Counted from the first letter of the stretch, positions 1-12,697 are shown. The stretch is 64,000 bases of DNA from Isoetes taiwanensis (GCA_021234155.1 JAJEKV010000155.1:1044995-1108994); one strand, 5' to 3'. The notes: generated by a model from the sequence alone, not told the origin. Numbers and translations: made by a program.

Positions 1-2929
1 CGGTTGTTCTGGATGGCGACATTCTGAAGTTAATGACATGGCAAGTGTTCAGTCAGCTTTTATTAACAAACAAGATCCTCTAGTTTCATTGTCTTGACAA
101 AGGGCGGTTCTTCCAAAATATCGAATTCGCACGTACCAATTGTGAAGTTTAAGGTAACCATTAAGTGAATATCATGACATTTGTGTTAACAATACGTTTC
201 GCCAGAGTTAATTCAAATTGTTGTACGACTATGTAAAAATTGATGTCCCGGTTGAGTAATCAAGCTTATAGTTGGGTTGGGCAAAATCTCGCTATGAATG
301 TCGACGACGGCAGGAACTCTTATCTAGCGAAGCGAGCGTCCTTTTACATTCTTGTTTACATGATCAAAAAGCTTTACATATGAACATCATTATATATTGC
401 GAGGGTATGTGTTAATGTGCATTCATTTCCTTTCAAAGAACGATTTCAATTCTCTTGTTCATGTGTAACTCACTTGAATTAACAAAGATTTTTAAAGTTG
501 GGAGGCGGGTTTTCACATTGACATTGTTAGTGGCGTGATAGAATCTTAGAGTATTAAGCCGCCGATTGGGGCAAGTAATGTCCAACCGGGGATTTTGGAA
601 CGAGCGCTTCATATTTATCGGATTTTTGGAGCAATATTAAGGTTATATAGGCACTATGCAAAGCTATAGAAAATGTGAGGAAATTGCAAAATTGGAATTC
701 ATGGGAAAGGGTCCAATAAGTTGGTCATTAGACCGCTTTGGTCACAGTCAGGCTTCTCGTGGTCTCCATATGCCCCCTTCCCATGACTGCTACAACCTCG
801 GGCTACCGTTTCTTGGCATATTTATGCCATTTAACAATATGGCCTTTACTCGGAAGTACATATCCCCAACCATAACATATAGTTACGACTAGGTTTAAAA
901 TGAGCCGATGAAGATAGCCACGAGCTCAACTTGCATCCGGACATACTGAATACAATAATTTGCAATTTCCGCGGTTAGATATTCACATGAATAATTATGC
1001 TTTATTGATCAAAAAATTGACATTTGAGGTTTCATGATGAGAATCATTCAGTAATGGAAGCAACCTACCAGTGACAGTGAACGATATCTCCAGGCATATT
1101 ATGGATCAAGTGGAAACATTAAAAGATTATGGCAAACAAAAATAATGAAACACTTGAGGAGCTTAGTCATGCCTTTTTTGAGTATTTCGGGCTACGGCAC
1201 GCACTATAACCGAAAGCGCGATTTCACCAAACCGAGGCTCGAAATATTTCTACCTGCCTCAAATGTTTAACTAATATTTACCCCTATTATCATGGAAAAC
1301 ATGGTCATCCATCGCTCATGATAGCTTCTTCATTGAGCTTTATCACCAAAGATGAAGTGATTGCGTGATCACATGATTTTACACCATCTACTGTGAGTTC
1401 GCGTGATATATATGAAAAAAAAGAGGTAAAGGACACTCATTTTTATACATGACATTAGGTTGTTATAATTTATAAAGAATCATGCCATTGTGGTGTTACG
1501 ATATTTGTCATCTACCATGACCATCAAAATGTCACTTTTCCATATCCTAAGAGGTTAGATTGACGATGCCCACCTCATTTTTGATTTGCTTGAAGGAGGA
1601 ACATCAATAGTAGTTTCAATTATTAACCAAAATAGAACAAACTTTAAGAGCATCGATACAAAGTATGCAATAGAGTTCCAAAAATCTATAGGTTTAATCC
1701 AACCCTTTCCATGCATTTGGCATATTCATCAGACTCCATCATCTATTAAGATAAAATAAATGGAAAGGACTTTAACCATTCATTTCGTTGTCATTTGCTT
1801 TGAAATAAAGTGCAGCAAATACTCCTTACATAGATCGCGAAGCCCAAAGACGTTAATCCAAACACCAAAAACTTTCTCTTTCAAATCCACTTTCTTCGGC
1901 TTCTTCTAAGAAACCCGGATTACTATAAAAGCACGAGGTGGTGCTTGTATAGGAGTAGGCTGCCGGAGTTCTAGATGCGGAGGAAATGCCTGTGTGTTGT
2001 TCTGAAGTCCATGCAGATTGTATGGAGGTGTTTGTGAAGGCCCTACAATGGTGCAACATGAGGAAGTAGGCCCCACTATGATCGAAGATATGGCTGGTGC
2101 AAATGCCTCTCGCTCTTACTGACAAAATTGAATTTTATTTGCATCCTTGTAACTTGATGCATCCTTATACTTTGATAACACCGATTCAAACATATAAAAT
2201 GAGTATAAACATGACATATACAATGTATTAACTTAACTGAGAAAAATTTTTGTCATCTAAATTCAATCAAACAATTGCAAATATCATGTCCAAGATATAT
2301 ATGATAACAACAACATGAAACCATCAAAGTTTCATGATCCAAATTCTACATGCCACATGCCAAAGGTGAGCCTGGCATGCAAGGGAGAATAATGCATCAA
2401 GAAAAGCAAATCCATCAACGCATCTACAAACATACCTTTCCAACAGGACTATATATCCTAAGCCATGCCTTCCTTTTTATAGCAAGCCTAAGAGCTGACT
2501 TGCCTGCCATGTTTAACATTTAATATCTCAATATATTGAAACTCCATGATTTAATGATGATGCATACATGGAAATGTTACTATGATCTCGTAACTTGTAC
2601 ATTTAATAAGTCTTTATCATACCAAGTAAATCTAACTCTGACTAACTCAGAAGAGCCTAACAAATCGGGGACATAGACTGGATGTTTCCTCGTTTCACCA
2701 ATAACCGGGATAAGCTCTTCAAAGCCGCCAAAAGCGATGATTGATCGCGACCGCAATGAGATCTTCATGACATACCGGACGGCACCAGACCATAGTAGGC
2801 AAGAAGGTAACTTCTCCCATGCAAAGGTATTTATGAAGCGCCTATGAAAAGTATAGAAAGCAAATAGGTGATTATATCCTCGCAGGTTAGAGGAATTGTC
2901 CGCCTAAAGAGAAGGGAAGTGACCAAAGT
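1..2929. other. Gene-free stretch, no recognised feature
   Basis: No protein motif, RNA gene or clear repeat was recognised here. The longest open frame is a 90-codon minus-strand frame at 1853-2125; its Ser/Thr-rich translation resembles no family I know. The DNA is AT-rich with scattered stops in all frames. The last few hundred bases probably belong to the Ty3/gypsy fragment that becomes recognisable near 2960. Confidence 0.5.
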
Positions 2930-3735
2930 GGGGAATCCGCCGTCAAGCCAATAGCAAGGCTCATTGGAGAGTTCAATGATGGCTGGATCAAACTACTACC
3001 ACCTTATAGGTGTAGAGGTGAAATCACATTAGCTCCGCATGCCAAGCCTACCAAAGAAGGCACCTTGTGATGAGCACCTGAAAGATTGAGCCCAGCGCTT
3101 GCCAGAATTGCTTGACCTGGATTTTATTAGAGCAAGTGTATCTCCTTTTGAGCACCCATACTCTTCAGAAGAAGAAGGACGGAGTTTAAGAATGTGTATA
3201 GATCATCGCTACTTGGTCAGCGACGATAAAGAATATATGTGTTTCGCCAAGGCAAAGATGATTTGATGGACTACCCAAGGAGCCAAAAGTTTTTTCTCTA
3301 AGATTGACTAAGGTCAGCAATCATCAACAAATAAGGATAGGGTGAAAGCATGCTAATGGGTGTACCACTTTTGAACCCCAAAAGTACCTACACCGGGTAC
3401 TTTTAAACCGTACTTTCTACTTTTTCTTTCCATTAAAATCAATCCAAAAATTTTGAGTTGAAGGTCAAGGTCATATCAATCTATAGTATTGAGGATGACA
3501 ATACTATTGAGACTAAAATGGATGAATAAACTCTCAAACTTATTGTTTATTGAGACATTAATGTAAGCTCCCAAGCATCTATTAAGTACTCTTTTCTCGG
3601 TAGTTTTCAAGACTCCCTAAAAAAGAACTTTGGGGATGGTACACCTAGCAGCATGCTTTCTCACCCGATAAAGAAGAAGATTCATAAGACCGCTTTAAAG
3701 GCGAATTTGATAGTGGTACCCCAAGTGCTAATCGT
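2930..3735 (+). pseudogene. Ty3/gypsy reverse transcriptase fragment, split by a MITE
   Basis: This is a relic of the pol gene of a Ty3/gypsy LTR retrotransposon, whose reverse transcriptase copies element RNA into DNA. Around 2960-2980 the frame reads LIGEFND, matching the start of the gypsy RT region (L-x-E-F-x-D). It is followed by PPYRCRGEI and a degenerate ELxELL-type segment. At 3183-3212 the frame reads SLRMCIDHRY, the conserved RMCIDYR block, and GAKSFFSKID follows near 3270-3305. The next block, QIRI, ends exactly where the MITE at 3340-3666 begins. On its far side the frame resumes as KKKIHKTALKAN (known consensus K-E-E-D-I-H-K-T-A-F). Several frameshifts are present and the catalytic YxDD region is absent, so it is non-functional. 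No LTRs were found nearby. Confidence 0.85.
3340..3666 (-). mobile_element. MITE copy 1 with terminal inverted repeats and GATA target duplication
   Basis: This is a 327-bp non-autonomous DNA transposon. The left end reads GGGTGAAAGCATGCT; the right end, reverse-complemented, reads GGGTGAGAAAGCATGCT, and both continue into GGTGTACCA. The element is flanked by GATA on both sides (3336-3339 and 3667-3670). Removing the element and one GATA joins the RT motif QIRI to KKKIHKTA in frame, which independently fixes the boundaries. It has no coding capacity. A second copy in opposite orientation lies at about 48014-48322 and shares the core AACAATAAGTTTGAGAGTT. A 4-bp target duplication is not typical of Mutator, hAT, PIF or Tc1 elements; Sola- or Chapaev-like transposases produce 4-bp duplications, but assignment is not possible here. 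Confidence 0.9.
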
Positions 3736-3855
3736 CCTATAATTTCGCTTTAAGTGCTTTAGGTGCTTATTCCTCGATCAAAATTTAGAGTAACGAATTA
3801 TGGAGGTTGTTATTCCAGAATAGCAATCCTCTCTTTCTGAGGAGGAAGGGATCGG

Positions 3856-4233
3856 ATGACATGGATTGATTCTCATGGGAACATTTCTTTAGTTGATTCC
3901 CACGATGGCTTAGATTTCGATGGCGGAATTTGTACGCTTCATATATATCATTCTACCCGGAATAAACTATTCATTTTAATTGCAATTCTCATTGAAATTA
4001 GAATTGCAATTCCTTTGATCATATCAATTTTCATGGCAAGTTCTCCGAAAAGCATTGATTCCCCGCTTAAACTAAGAATACTTGGAGCTAGAATCCGTAG
4101 AGAAAACGAATCCGTAAAGAGGATTAGAGAATTGAGAAGGAGAACATTGTACCCTTATGTTGTAGAGAAAAGAACGTCAAAGAAGACAACAGAACTTTCA
4201 AAAGAGTTAGAGGATTCTTTTTTCACATTGTAA
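3856..4233 (+). CDS. Hypothetical 125-aa protein, unrecognised
   Basis: This open frame is long for such AT-rich DNA and has no internal break. The predicted protein has a hydrophilic start (about residues 1-33), one strongly hydrophobic Ile/Leu-rich segment (about 37-60) that could span a membrane, and a basic Arg/Lys-rich tail with a run of RIRELRRR near residue 90. I do not recognise the family. A second small frame of 47 codons follows at 4251-4394 and is also Lys/Arg-rich. The AT-rich codon use and basic tail could suggest an organelle-derived insert, but I could not match any plastid or mitochondrial gene. It may equally be a chance frame inside a decayed element, because the Ty3/gypsy relic ends only about 100 bp upstream. 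Confidence 0.3.
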   Translation: MTWIDSHGNISLVDSHDGLDFDGGICTLHIYHSTRNKLFILIAILIEIRIAIPLIISIFMASSPKSIDSPLKLRILGARIRRENESVKRIRELRRRTLYPYVVEKRTSKKTTELSKELEDSFFTL

Positions 4234-4394
4234 GGAATTGGAAGTCACAGATGATCAAAAGGAAGAGTAGACAGCTTTTTAAAAAAAGGATCAAACATTT
4301 ACCACATGTTACTATATGTGATCCTACATTAAGGATGAAAGATATGATTTCCAATGTGAGAGAAACCATGGTGCACAAAATTTCAAAGAAGTAA

Positions 4395-7300
4395 TCAGCG
4401 TACTCAAGCAAGGAAGACTCAATTCAAATGGCAACGCCTAAGGCTAGAGGGATTAATCAGAGCAATTTCAAGCAAGGCTTCTTTTCAATTCTTAAGAAAA
4501 CTGTAGAGTCAGCATTTAGAAGAATTTAATATGTGCAGTAGTTTGATGTCGGGTCCATGGTCAATGCATGCAAGGAAGAAGAGATTTGATGCATCTCTTT
4601 AAGATAAGTGTTGTGAGAAGGTTTTTCGTAATGAGAATACACTTGAAGTTTTTCACCTTATAAAAACATGTTAGAAAGCATGTAACCCAGAGTGGTGAGT
4701 AAAATTGATCATCCAATACATTTGCTAGAAGTGACACAGTATTCCTTGAACCATTTATTTGTTATTCTCATGCTTTTTAGTTTCTCTATATATTTTACAT
4801 GGTTCCAAATCTATTTTTTGTTCAACAACTATACCTTGCTTTTGAAAAGGAATGACCTGGGACATGAAGATATCCCAAAGAGACTTTTGAAAGATTGGAC
4901 CAAGCTATATTAGGAGGTTTCAAGAAAGAGAAACATGTTGCTAATACCATCCCATCTTGAGCTTGCCATGCAAGCCATAAATAACATGAGGATCTGATCC
5001 TATGGTGTACACAAAGATTGCAAGTGTAAGCAGAATTTGTGGTGTCTGGGTCCAACATATGAAGAAAACACAATCAACAAATAGTGATTATTGGAGACAA
5101 ATTGTGCGTAAGGATGAGAATGATGAATTTGCACAAGCATGCATGTCTAATGCAGACTGCAGACAAAGCGGTGGGTTTGAAGAGGCAAGTGTGGTTTCTG
5201 GCACTTCAGCTTTGATTGCCTGATTTTAACATATTTGATTGTTTTATAGGCTGCCAACATGCCCCGTAGAGAAGGTTAAGAATAATAAGCAGGATGTTAA
5301 TTCGAAAAGTGTTTGGAATGTAAATGTAGTTTAGATTTTATCGAGTTGCGTGTGTTAGTGCAGAGGTAAATTAAAGCTTTATCCTCTTCGCAGAGCCGCT
5401 AGGCTACTTAACAAGAAAACTAGGGTCGCAAGAAAACCCTTCAAAGGTTACAAGGCAAGATTGGCATACAACTCCTTTGAATTCCATCAAAGATGCACCA
5501 AAACTCTCAAGACATTTGAAACTCCAATATAATTACAGCTCAAGCAAGCAGAAACAATCTCGTGCAATGTTTGACGCGATTTTGCATAGATACTATTGTC
5601 TCGCGGATAGATTTCCGGCAAGAGAATTGCGATTAGTATTCAACAAGAAGTCTTAACTGCCATCGCATAATCGAACAAGCCCCATTCTTGTACAATATCA
5701 TTTAGGTGAAGAATGAGAAAATCGTGAGGCGAAGTGCATGCAAGGTTGAAGGAAGAAGATGACAAAGAGATTAAAAAAGAAAATGTCGCGAAAAAAGAGA
5801 AAAGAAAAACTCATTGAAAGGAATGTGAAGGAGACTCACTTATCATGATGACAAAACACAAGGAAGATAACGAGTTTGAACCAAAGATTGTCTCCATAAT
5901 CATGCAAATTACAAAATCTATGGGAATTAACTATAACAAACATGTTTTTCTGAGTGATGCTCCTCACAGCTTTAAGTCCAAGACCATTTTACTTTGGTAG
6001 GTTTGGCAAACATCTTCAAAAGGATATTTCCTAGTCTCTGCTAGCTCACATGGAAAAGGTGTGAGCATGATGGTGCCGGAGTCATCAAGAGATTCTAACA
6101 AAGGAACGTATGAAATATGATGGAAAGAACGCAAAGGTGCAAAGGAGAGGTGGTTGCATTTCTTAGGTGGTAATTTCAACAACAATCCTATAATCGATAA
6201 TGCACATTATAACCAAAAGTATACTTTAATCGGTTTTCCTCGATACTTTAAAGCACTTAAGCACTTAAAGCACTTAAGAATTTAGAAATTAAGGAATGAA
6301 TATATAAATTGTTTGTGTTTGTGGCTGTTAATGGGCTGTTGCTACTCTATTATGTAAAAACATATTTCCTCACTCTAAATCAAGATTAATCTTTTTATTT
6401 TTGATATGGATATTCTTCAACCTGCTTGCACTTACGTATGACTAAGCACTTGTGTACTGGGAAATTGATCCCTCAAAATAGAGGATCTCAGAGATTTGGA
6501 TCATACACTTTGAAAGGAACTACACAACCTTACTGCATAAGCACCATGTGACAAGACAACACTCTAAAGGCGGTAGCTTTATAGACCTTCATGCTTCGAG
6601 ACACCAGTTCAATTCTAATGGGAATTTCTCATCAAGTCACGCATTGGTGGGTTGGGAAACTACCAACTAAACCGGTATGAGATTAAAGTAAATCCACGAT
6701 GCTAATGGGCATCGTATGACTTGCAGATAGGAAGCAGAAGATGAACATGAAGAAGAGGAAGATGAGGAAATTATGACATAGCTAGTTCATGTGGTAGAGG
6801 CTAATTTTGTCACACGCAAGAGAAGTGTAAATGAAGAGGGGGATGATTTTAGTGTATTGAGCAAAGAAACACTTTGCTTGAGGATTATGTGGATGGATGG
6901 GGAAATGTATTTGGAGCTGAATCTCTATTGTCTCAAAGATATTACTATAAACAGTGGGTGGTCTCAAATTTCGAGCTACCGATTTAATTCAAAGCCTGGT
7001 ATTAGTGTGTGGCAGCCACCTGTAAGATTAGCTAACTCTTGAAAGATTGCGATGAAGAGGACGGGTATGTTGTATACTATGGTCAAGATTGGATTCTGCT
7101 AACAGATTATATGTAGCCTCCAAACCTTTAAATTTATGGTCGAAACTCAAAATTTTAAACATCGCTCATATGGCTGACCTCAATATTATTCAGTAGTTTG
7201 ACTATTAAAGTACCACACAAAAACATCAAATGCACTGTAACCCTAAAGTCATGGTTTATCTCTCAGATATATCAAAATTGTGGCATATCTCGGTCAGATA

Positions 7301-9190
7301 ACATGTACAAATTGTGCATGTCCGCCCAGTTATATATAAGTCTTCACTATTTCAATATACAACCCAGAACTCCGCATGTGAATCAATCTCATCTTAATCC
7401 CTAATTCTAATCAACTTCGATTCTATCCGGTGGTGGTGTGTATGGTCTCAAAGCATGAAAGGTCTCCCCTAACCATTGTAGTCAATCTTTGCAATATTGT
7501 TTACCATTTAAGTGGTTTCCTTTCCCAATTCAAACTCCTCGACATTGTTTCTGGAATTCTGAGAGTATCCTCTCGTACTCATCTCCCGCCCATAATGTTC
7601 TTTTAGGAATGTGCTAGAGAAATCATCAACCATTGCCACATCCTTGGGTACCGGCAGAATTGGTCCACACATAATCATCTGCATCCAAATTACCATTAAA
7701 AGCCTGAACTGGAAAAAGAGATATGTGGAAAGGTGGAGAGGCAAATTTTATGAATGCTATCATCCAACAACATGCAATTGCCCTCATATTGTGGTATCTT
7801 CACTAAAACCGGCAGATAGTTAATTTTAAGTACAATTTGGTTTTCAGATCGGATAGCCACGGAAAGGCATCTCAAGCAATGGTCCTGGGATCCCAACAAC
7901 AAAGTCATGCCTAATAACTGGAAAAGCTATGACATCCAACTTCATTTTACATTAACTTTGTTCATGGAATGAACAAATTGCTATGTCAAAGTGTGCTACT
8001 ACGCTCATAAATTCCCGCAGATGGAGGAAGTCCTTTAAACAACCAATTTCATTGTTTTTGAATCCATAACTGGCCAGTCCATTAATGATACGTGATTGTT
8101 CCGCATCGTATGTACTCACTAGACTCATTCACATCTAAGAAGTTTCCTCTTCAAGAGTTCTTATGAGACCCATTTCATCATTCAAAAATATAAAGTAAAG
8201 CACCAACTCAAGCTATCAAACACAAATGGAATTTAAAATACTAAATTAATAATAACTGCCAATATTTTAATAACCATTTTGTTCAACATTTGGTCTTGAA
8301 ATACAATTGTACCTTGAATATTCAAACATTTGTGAAGTTAAATTCCAAAGATTTTAATAAATTTGAATTGCCCTTAAACCCCCATAATTGCATCTGTTTT
8401 GTACCAGATTTTCCTTTTCTAGTACTTCCTTTTCCGGCCCCTTCCTTTTCTCGTCACTTTTCAGTCTTTCTATTTTATGTAATTGTTTAACCTCAACTCT
8501 TTTATATTCCAGCTCATTTGCCACTGCCCCTCCTTCTAAAATTGTACTTCCGCTTCTGGACTGTTCTTGCCTTTTACGTTTTTCCTTCTTGTTGCAACAA
8601 CCTCTCCATCTTCCTTTTCCTTTGTTATCGCTTTCTTTCAGGTAATTTTGTACATCCTTACTAAGATCCTACACCATCCCTGCTCAACAACAAGCTTATC
8701 CTCAAGCTTCACTGTATCCTTCGGATGCTTTCAGCCTTTGCCTGAACGCTTTTTTAGACTACACAATGCATCTTTCAAACACTTTTCAATCTTACATAGT
8801 TCAGAGCGTAAGAGGACCTACCAATTGAATCGCTGATTTGTAGGTACATCTATCAGAGGGTATATCAACTATTTATTTTACTTGCCACCGCCACACATGC
8901 ATGCCAAGCTCAAGAATGAATTCCGATGAATTACACCCCACATACCTTTGCATTTACCTTCCTTCAACAAGGTCGCGACAAGCCACATGGTAATTAACAC
9001 AACTTAAAATCAAAGACACAATTTGTACCTTATCATGAAAAAAGTAGGCCACAGCACACGTCAGGGTTATTCAGTTGGCATTCCCGGTATTCACGATAGT
9101 GTTGATGCCGAATAGTTTAAAACTATATTCTTTTAATTCCAGGTAAGATTACAAAGATTAGCTCAGTTCTGAAATCTGTTCTTCTTCTTG
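4395..9190. other. Gene-poor stretch with decayed, unclassified coding traces
   Basis: No gene can be supported. Short frames with some protein-like character occur: a Lys/Glu-rich plus-strand run near 5740-5910, an acidic Glu/Asp run near 6740-6780 followed by a plus-strand frame at 6791-7042, and overlapping minus-strand frames at 7508-7908. None carries a motif I recognise. The interval 8388-8720 is rich in C and T on the plus strand, giving Pro/Ser/Phe-rich chance frames, and resembles the stronger pyrimidine tract at 28.7-29.0 kb. Repeated CACTTAAG units lie near 6250-6285. Confidence 0.4.
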
Positions 9191-9780
9191 ATCTCCACCT
9201 ACAATTGAAATGTTCTCAGATCCGAGTATCTTGAAAGGTTTTTAACCACATGTTAATATGTCTCCATTTGTAGTTGTCATCTCCAATTCTTCTGATCAAT
9301 CCTCCCAAGAACTCCGGAGTATATTGTGTTCTTCAAAGCCTCAACTTTCTTCATGCTCTCTTCAAGTTCCACTGACTGAATTTTTCATTAGACTTAGCCT
9401 CCGCAATGCAAACTAACCTCAATTTCATGTACTTTCTAACATGCTTGTTCTTTTCATTCTCAAGCTTATTTACAGCTCTTAATCAATTCAGTTCTTTTAA
9501 AGGTAGTGGTTCATCTTTATCCTCGGCAAGTAACTTCATAGAAGTGGCAACTTGACATCCTTCCTCTACTAGAGCCGCACTCTATACTTACAACTTTGAT
9601 TCCCAAAGAGGCCCACTTGATCTTGTGTTTGCAGGGTTTGAAATGGCAAAGATCACAATTTTCCTGCATGCAAAAAGCATAAGCCACCGCTTTTCTCACT
9701 TCATTATTGTTTGGCATAGTTTCTTCTCGATATAATTCTTCTAACACCAGCCTACTTTTTTCTAATCGAGGGCCGATCAT
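9190..9780 (-). pseudogene. Decayed coiled-coil coding relic, family unknown
   Basis: Reading the minus strand from 9780, an open frame of 87 codons begins MIGPRLEKSRLVLEELY and contains a cysteine-rich patch with C, C, C and C spaced inside about 17 residues (near 9630-9665). After a frame change the translation continues with long charged stretches such as LLAEDKDEPLPLKELN, NKLENEKNKHVRKYMK and LEESMKKVEALKNTIY, typical of a coiled coil. The protein-like composition over about 590 bases, with two or three frame changes, supports a once-coding sequence. I do not recognise it. A retrotransposon gag or a plant coiled-coil gene are both possible; its position between two Ty3/gypsy relics favours an element origin. 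Confidence 0.35.
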
Positions 9781-10069
9781 GGAACTTTCATCTTATTGAT
9801 TACCTTTCACAAACCGAGGCCCATTGTGCATCCATCACATTATCTTCTCCAAACCATTTTACTTTCAAAGCAGTCGCAATCCTTCACCGTAAAGTCCATG
9901 CAACGTCTATGAAATCTTGTTCTGCCACCGCCTACCTATTGTAAATTGAACGGATGATTGTGTGACGGAATTATGTGATCATGGAAGAGGATTCGAAACA
10001 GGGATTCAAATTGGGTAATAAAGAAAGGGCGAAGGAAACGAGGCAAATGGATGTCCCTTCAAAAACCTG

Positions 10070-10925
10070 GGATCAGCCGGAATTTAGGTGCTTTATGTTT
10101 GGTGCTTTCGCCGCGATTTTGGGGTACCACTATCAAATTCTACACCTCTTTAGAATGCCGTAGGGTGATCTTTGAGTTTACGATAATGCCTTTTGGCTTG
10201 TCACCTAATCGCTCCAAAGAATCTTCATGCCTCATGAATCCACATCTTCGTGGGAGTTCTTAGATGAGTTTGTCATTGTTTTCTTCGACGACATTCTAGT
10301 CTACGCCAGTTCATTGAAGATCATCATTGTCGATTTGAGAAGGAGTATTGAAACGCTGGAGACGCCATCGGCCGATGGGAAGTTCTCCAACGCCACTTTG
10401 TTACCGAAAAGAGGAGTGTTTAAATACTTTTGATATCGGGCCGGAAAGGGATCAACCACCTCAAGAAAAGATCGGCGAGTTGATTGGCCACCAAAGAATG
10501 TATGTAAGGCGGAGGAGCTTTCGAGTCCGGGCAGATATTATGTAGGAAGTTCGAATTCGCTTAAGTGAGCCCTTTGACGCTGACCTTCACTGGCAGAGCT
10601 GCTTATGTGAAAGATTGGAGAACACATTGGTTAGAAAAATGTTCAAGCTTCATTTGAAAAGCTCAAGGAAGTTTTAACAATAAACACTGCTGCTAATTCT
10701 CACGATCCACAAGGACAAGATAGTAGCAATGGATGCGGGCAAGATAGCAAATTGTGTGGAGTCCTTATGCAAGAAGGCTGAAGAGTAGAACATGCTTCCA
10801 AGAAGTTGAACGACGCCGAAAGGCCGCGATTCAACCCATGATCAGAAACTCTAGGCTATTGTGAGTTTTCTGTGATGGAGGCATTGAAGGAAATTTCAAG
10901 GATCGACTGTAGCCTCCAATACATC
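10070..10925 (+). pseudogene. Ty3/gypsy reverse transcriptase-RNase H relic
   Basis: This is a second Ty3/gypsy pol fragment. In order: FEFTIMPFGLS at about 10172-10204 (the gypsy FxVMPFGL block), then DEFVIVFFDDILVYA from 10263, where FFDD at 10281-10292 occupies the catalytic YxDD/IDD position and both aspartates are kept. HLRR-like and KIGELIDWPPKN segments follow (10450-10500, the KIxAIxxWPxP block that links RT to RNase H). Then come GVLMQEG at 10758-10778 and a KLNDAER block near 10805-10825, both hallmarks of the RNase H region. Several frameshifts and stops make it non-functional. It does not overlap in sequence with the 2.9-3.7 kb fragment, so I cannot say whether the two belong to one family. 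Confidence 0.85.
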
Positions 10926-12414
10926 TTTACCCAACCACCCTCAATCTAAGGTAAAAGGAATATAATCGGGATGTGCAACACGCTCAAGCTTTACAATTCT
11001 CTAACACAAAAAAGCCCTAATCACATGGCTATACAGCATATGGAGTTGAGAACATACCTATGGTTGGAATTCCTTGAGCGGGACTTCGGATTCCACATAG
11101 CAATGCAAAGATTTCTCCTTCAAGAGAAAACTGTGGGTTCTTTCTCGGCAAATCAAAAATTTCGCTTTTACATCAACATTATGTCACTTTGCATCTCGAT
11201 TTTCATAGTAATCTCAATCCCAGCCACTGCCCGAGATCGGCCAGGTCGAAGCCCCACAGTCTACACAATCGGCGGTATCTCTATTCGTACTTTATGAAGG
11301 GTGTGTGGCCAGTTTGACGCCCACAAGAGGAAGTTAGCCATTGCATCAAGCTTATGCCAAATAGCATCATATGCCGTTTTTCACCATAGCTAGCTTCGTA
11401 GTGAGAACTGGTGTTTTGGGTCACCGTGCCAAGTAAGCCCATTAGAAGGATCCACCATCCGCCATAGCCGCCAGAGAGGAAGGAAAATGGATGTCACCGA
11501 AGGAATCCATGATAAACTCACTTTTAGGATCAATCCTCTAGATCTAAGCCTCGATCTAGGGCCAGATTGTTACGTAGCATACGTATCAATTTTATAATAA
11601 AGGAGGATGATATCCCCAGGTCAAGTTGTTAAGTCAAGGTGGGGATCATGAATCTAGGAATGTGGAATATCGTCCACAACATGCTTTTGAAAAACTTCTT
11701 TTTACTAATAGGATTTTAGAAACTTTCCATTATGCTTAAAGGGTGGTTATCAATATTATTTTTTGACTGTTTTGATTAAAGAGCAACAGCATGTATCTAA
11801 CTGCATTCAAGAACCAAACCGTGGATTATGTTGTCACTTTGACTATGACCCATTGGATTCCGGGATTCACCGTATCACTTAGACTGAGGAAGTCATTGGG
11901 GCTCCAGAATGCCATTCTCGGTGAGGGAAGGGCCTCGACTCGTATACTAGAACGCATCCCAGCTTAATGACAAACCAATTGCAGCTCCCACAAGATGGCT
12001 TAGAGCCACCCCCTTTTGGTAGATTTGATGTGCTTGAAGCTCAGTCCCAGAGTGTCGCATAAATCTTGACCTAACAGAGTTCGACGATCATGTACATGTT
12101 TATAGGCAAAATTGGCATGCCAATTTCTAAATCTGTTGGAGGGGAGCGTGCCAAATTTAAGCTTAATCTAATTTTATCTGTAGTGATGTATCTTCCTATC
12201 AAAGGAACAAATAGTGCCACACACAGGAAGTTAATATGCAAAAGAGGAAATAGTGCCACAGAAGTCCAAACCTTAACCGACTACAATGTAATGTCTTATG
12301 AAAACATGAGATATAGTATCAGGGCTTATATTTGACTTTCAAATAAATATACAAATATTGTTCGAGTGTCAAGAGTACAACCTTAGAAGATTAGGCTCCA
12401 CCTTTGAATGGGAC
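10926..12414 (+). other. Probable distal Ty3/gypsy remnant and flanking DNA
   Basis: The stretch continues downstream of the RNase H relic in the order expected for integrase, but I see no HHCC zinc finger or DDE triad. A 108-codon frame (10971-11297) has no recognised motif. Near 11600-11625 the sequence GGAGGATGATATCCCC resembles the end of many plant gypsy polyproteins followed by a purine run, and a 3' LTR could begin close to 11640. I could not define LTR ends, a primer-binding site or a second LTR, so this is only a suggestion. Confidence 0.25.
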
Positions 12415-12508
12415 TTAAGAAAAATAGGCTCCACTTTCAGTAATTGACGATAGCATCGAAATAGTTGGGCGGCCAAGCTCATGATAGACCGACGTCGTAA
12501 GCTTCTTC

Positions 12509-12697
12509 GTGTCCTCTTCGTATTCCAAGTCTACACATTTCCCTCGGATGACCCACGTCGAAAAATTTAATAGGAATCCACAAAATACGAAGAAACCCAA
12601 GCCATTCTTAGATTTTGAAGCAATGGGTCGGCCGGATTCGCCCAGCATAATCGTTCCTTTATGCTGCTATCTAAGCGCTACAAGGAAGGCCTGCTAG
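12509..12697 (+). promoter_or_regulatory. Candidate upstream ORF overlapping the RING gene start
   Basis: A frame of 62 codons (with an internal ATG at 12623 giving 24 codons) ends at 12697, 36 bases after the RING gene ATG at 12661 and in a different frame. If the transcript begins upstream of 12509, scanning ribosomes would meet this frame first and bypass the main start. The main ATG has a weak context (T at -3, C at +4), which fits control by leaky scanning. Transcript start is unknown, so this is inference. Confidence 0.3.

Noticed and set aside
3856-4233. Naming the 125-aa frame as a plastid gene fragment
   Set aside because: The translation could not be matched to any plastid or mitochondrial protein I know; only composition suggested it.
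8388-8836. Three overlapping plus-strand frames as a Pro/Ser-rich protein
   Set aside because: They arise from C/T-rich composition, use all three frames and show no motif.
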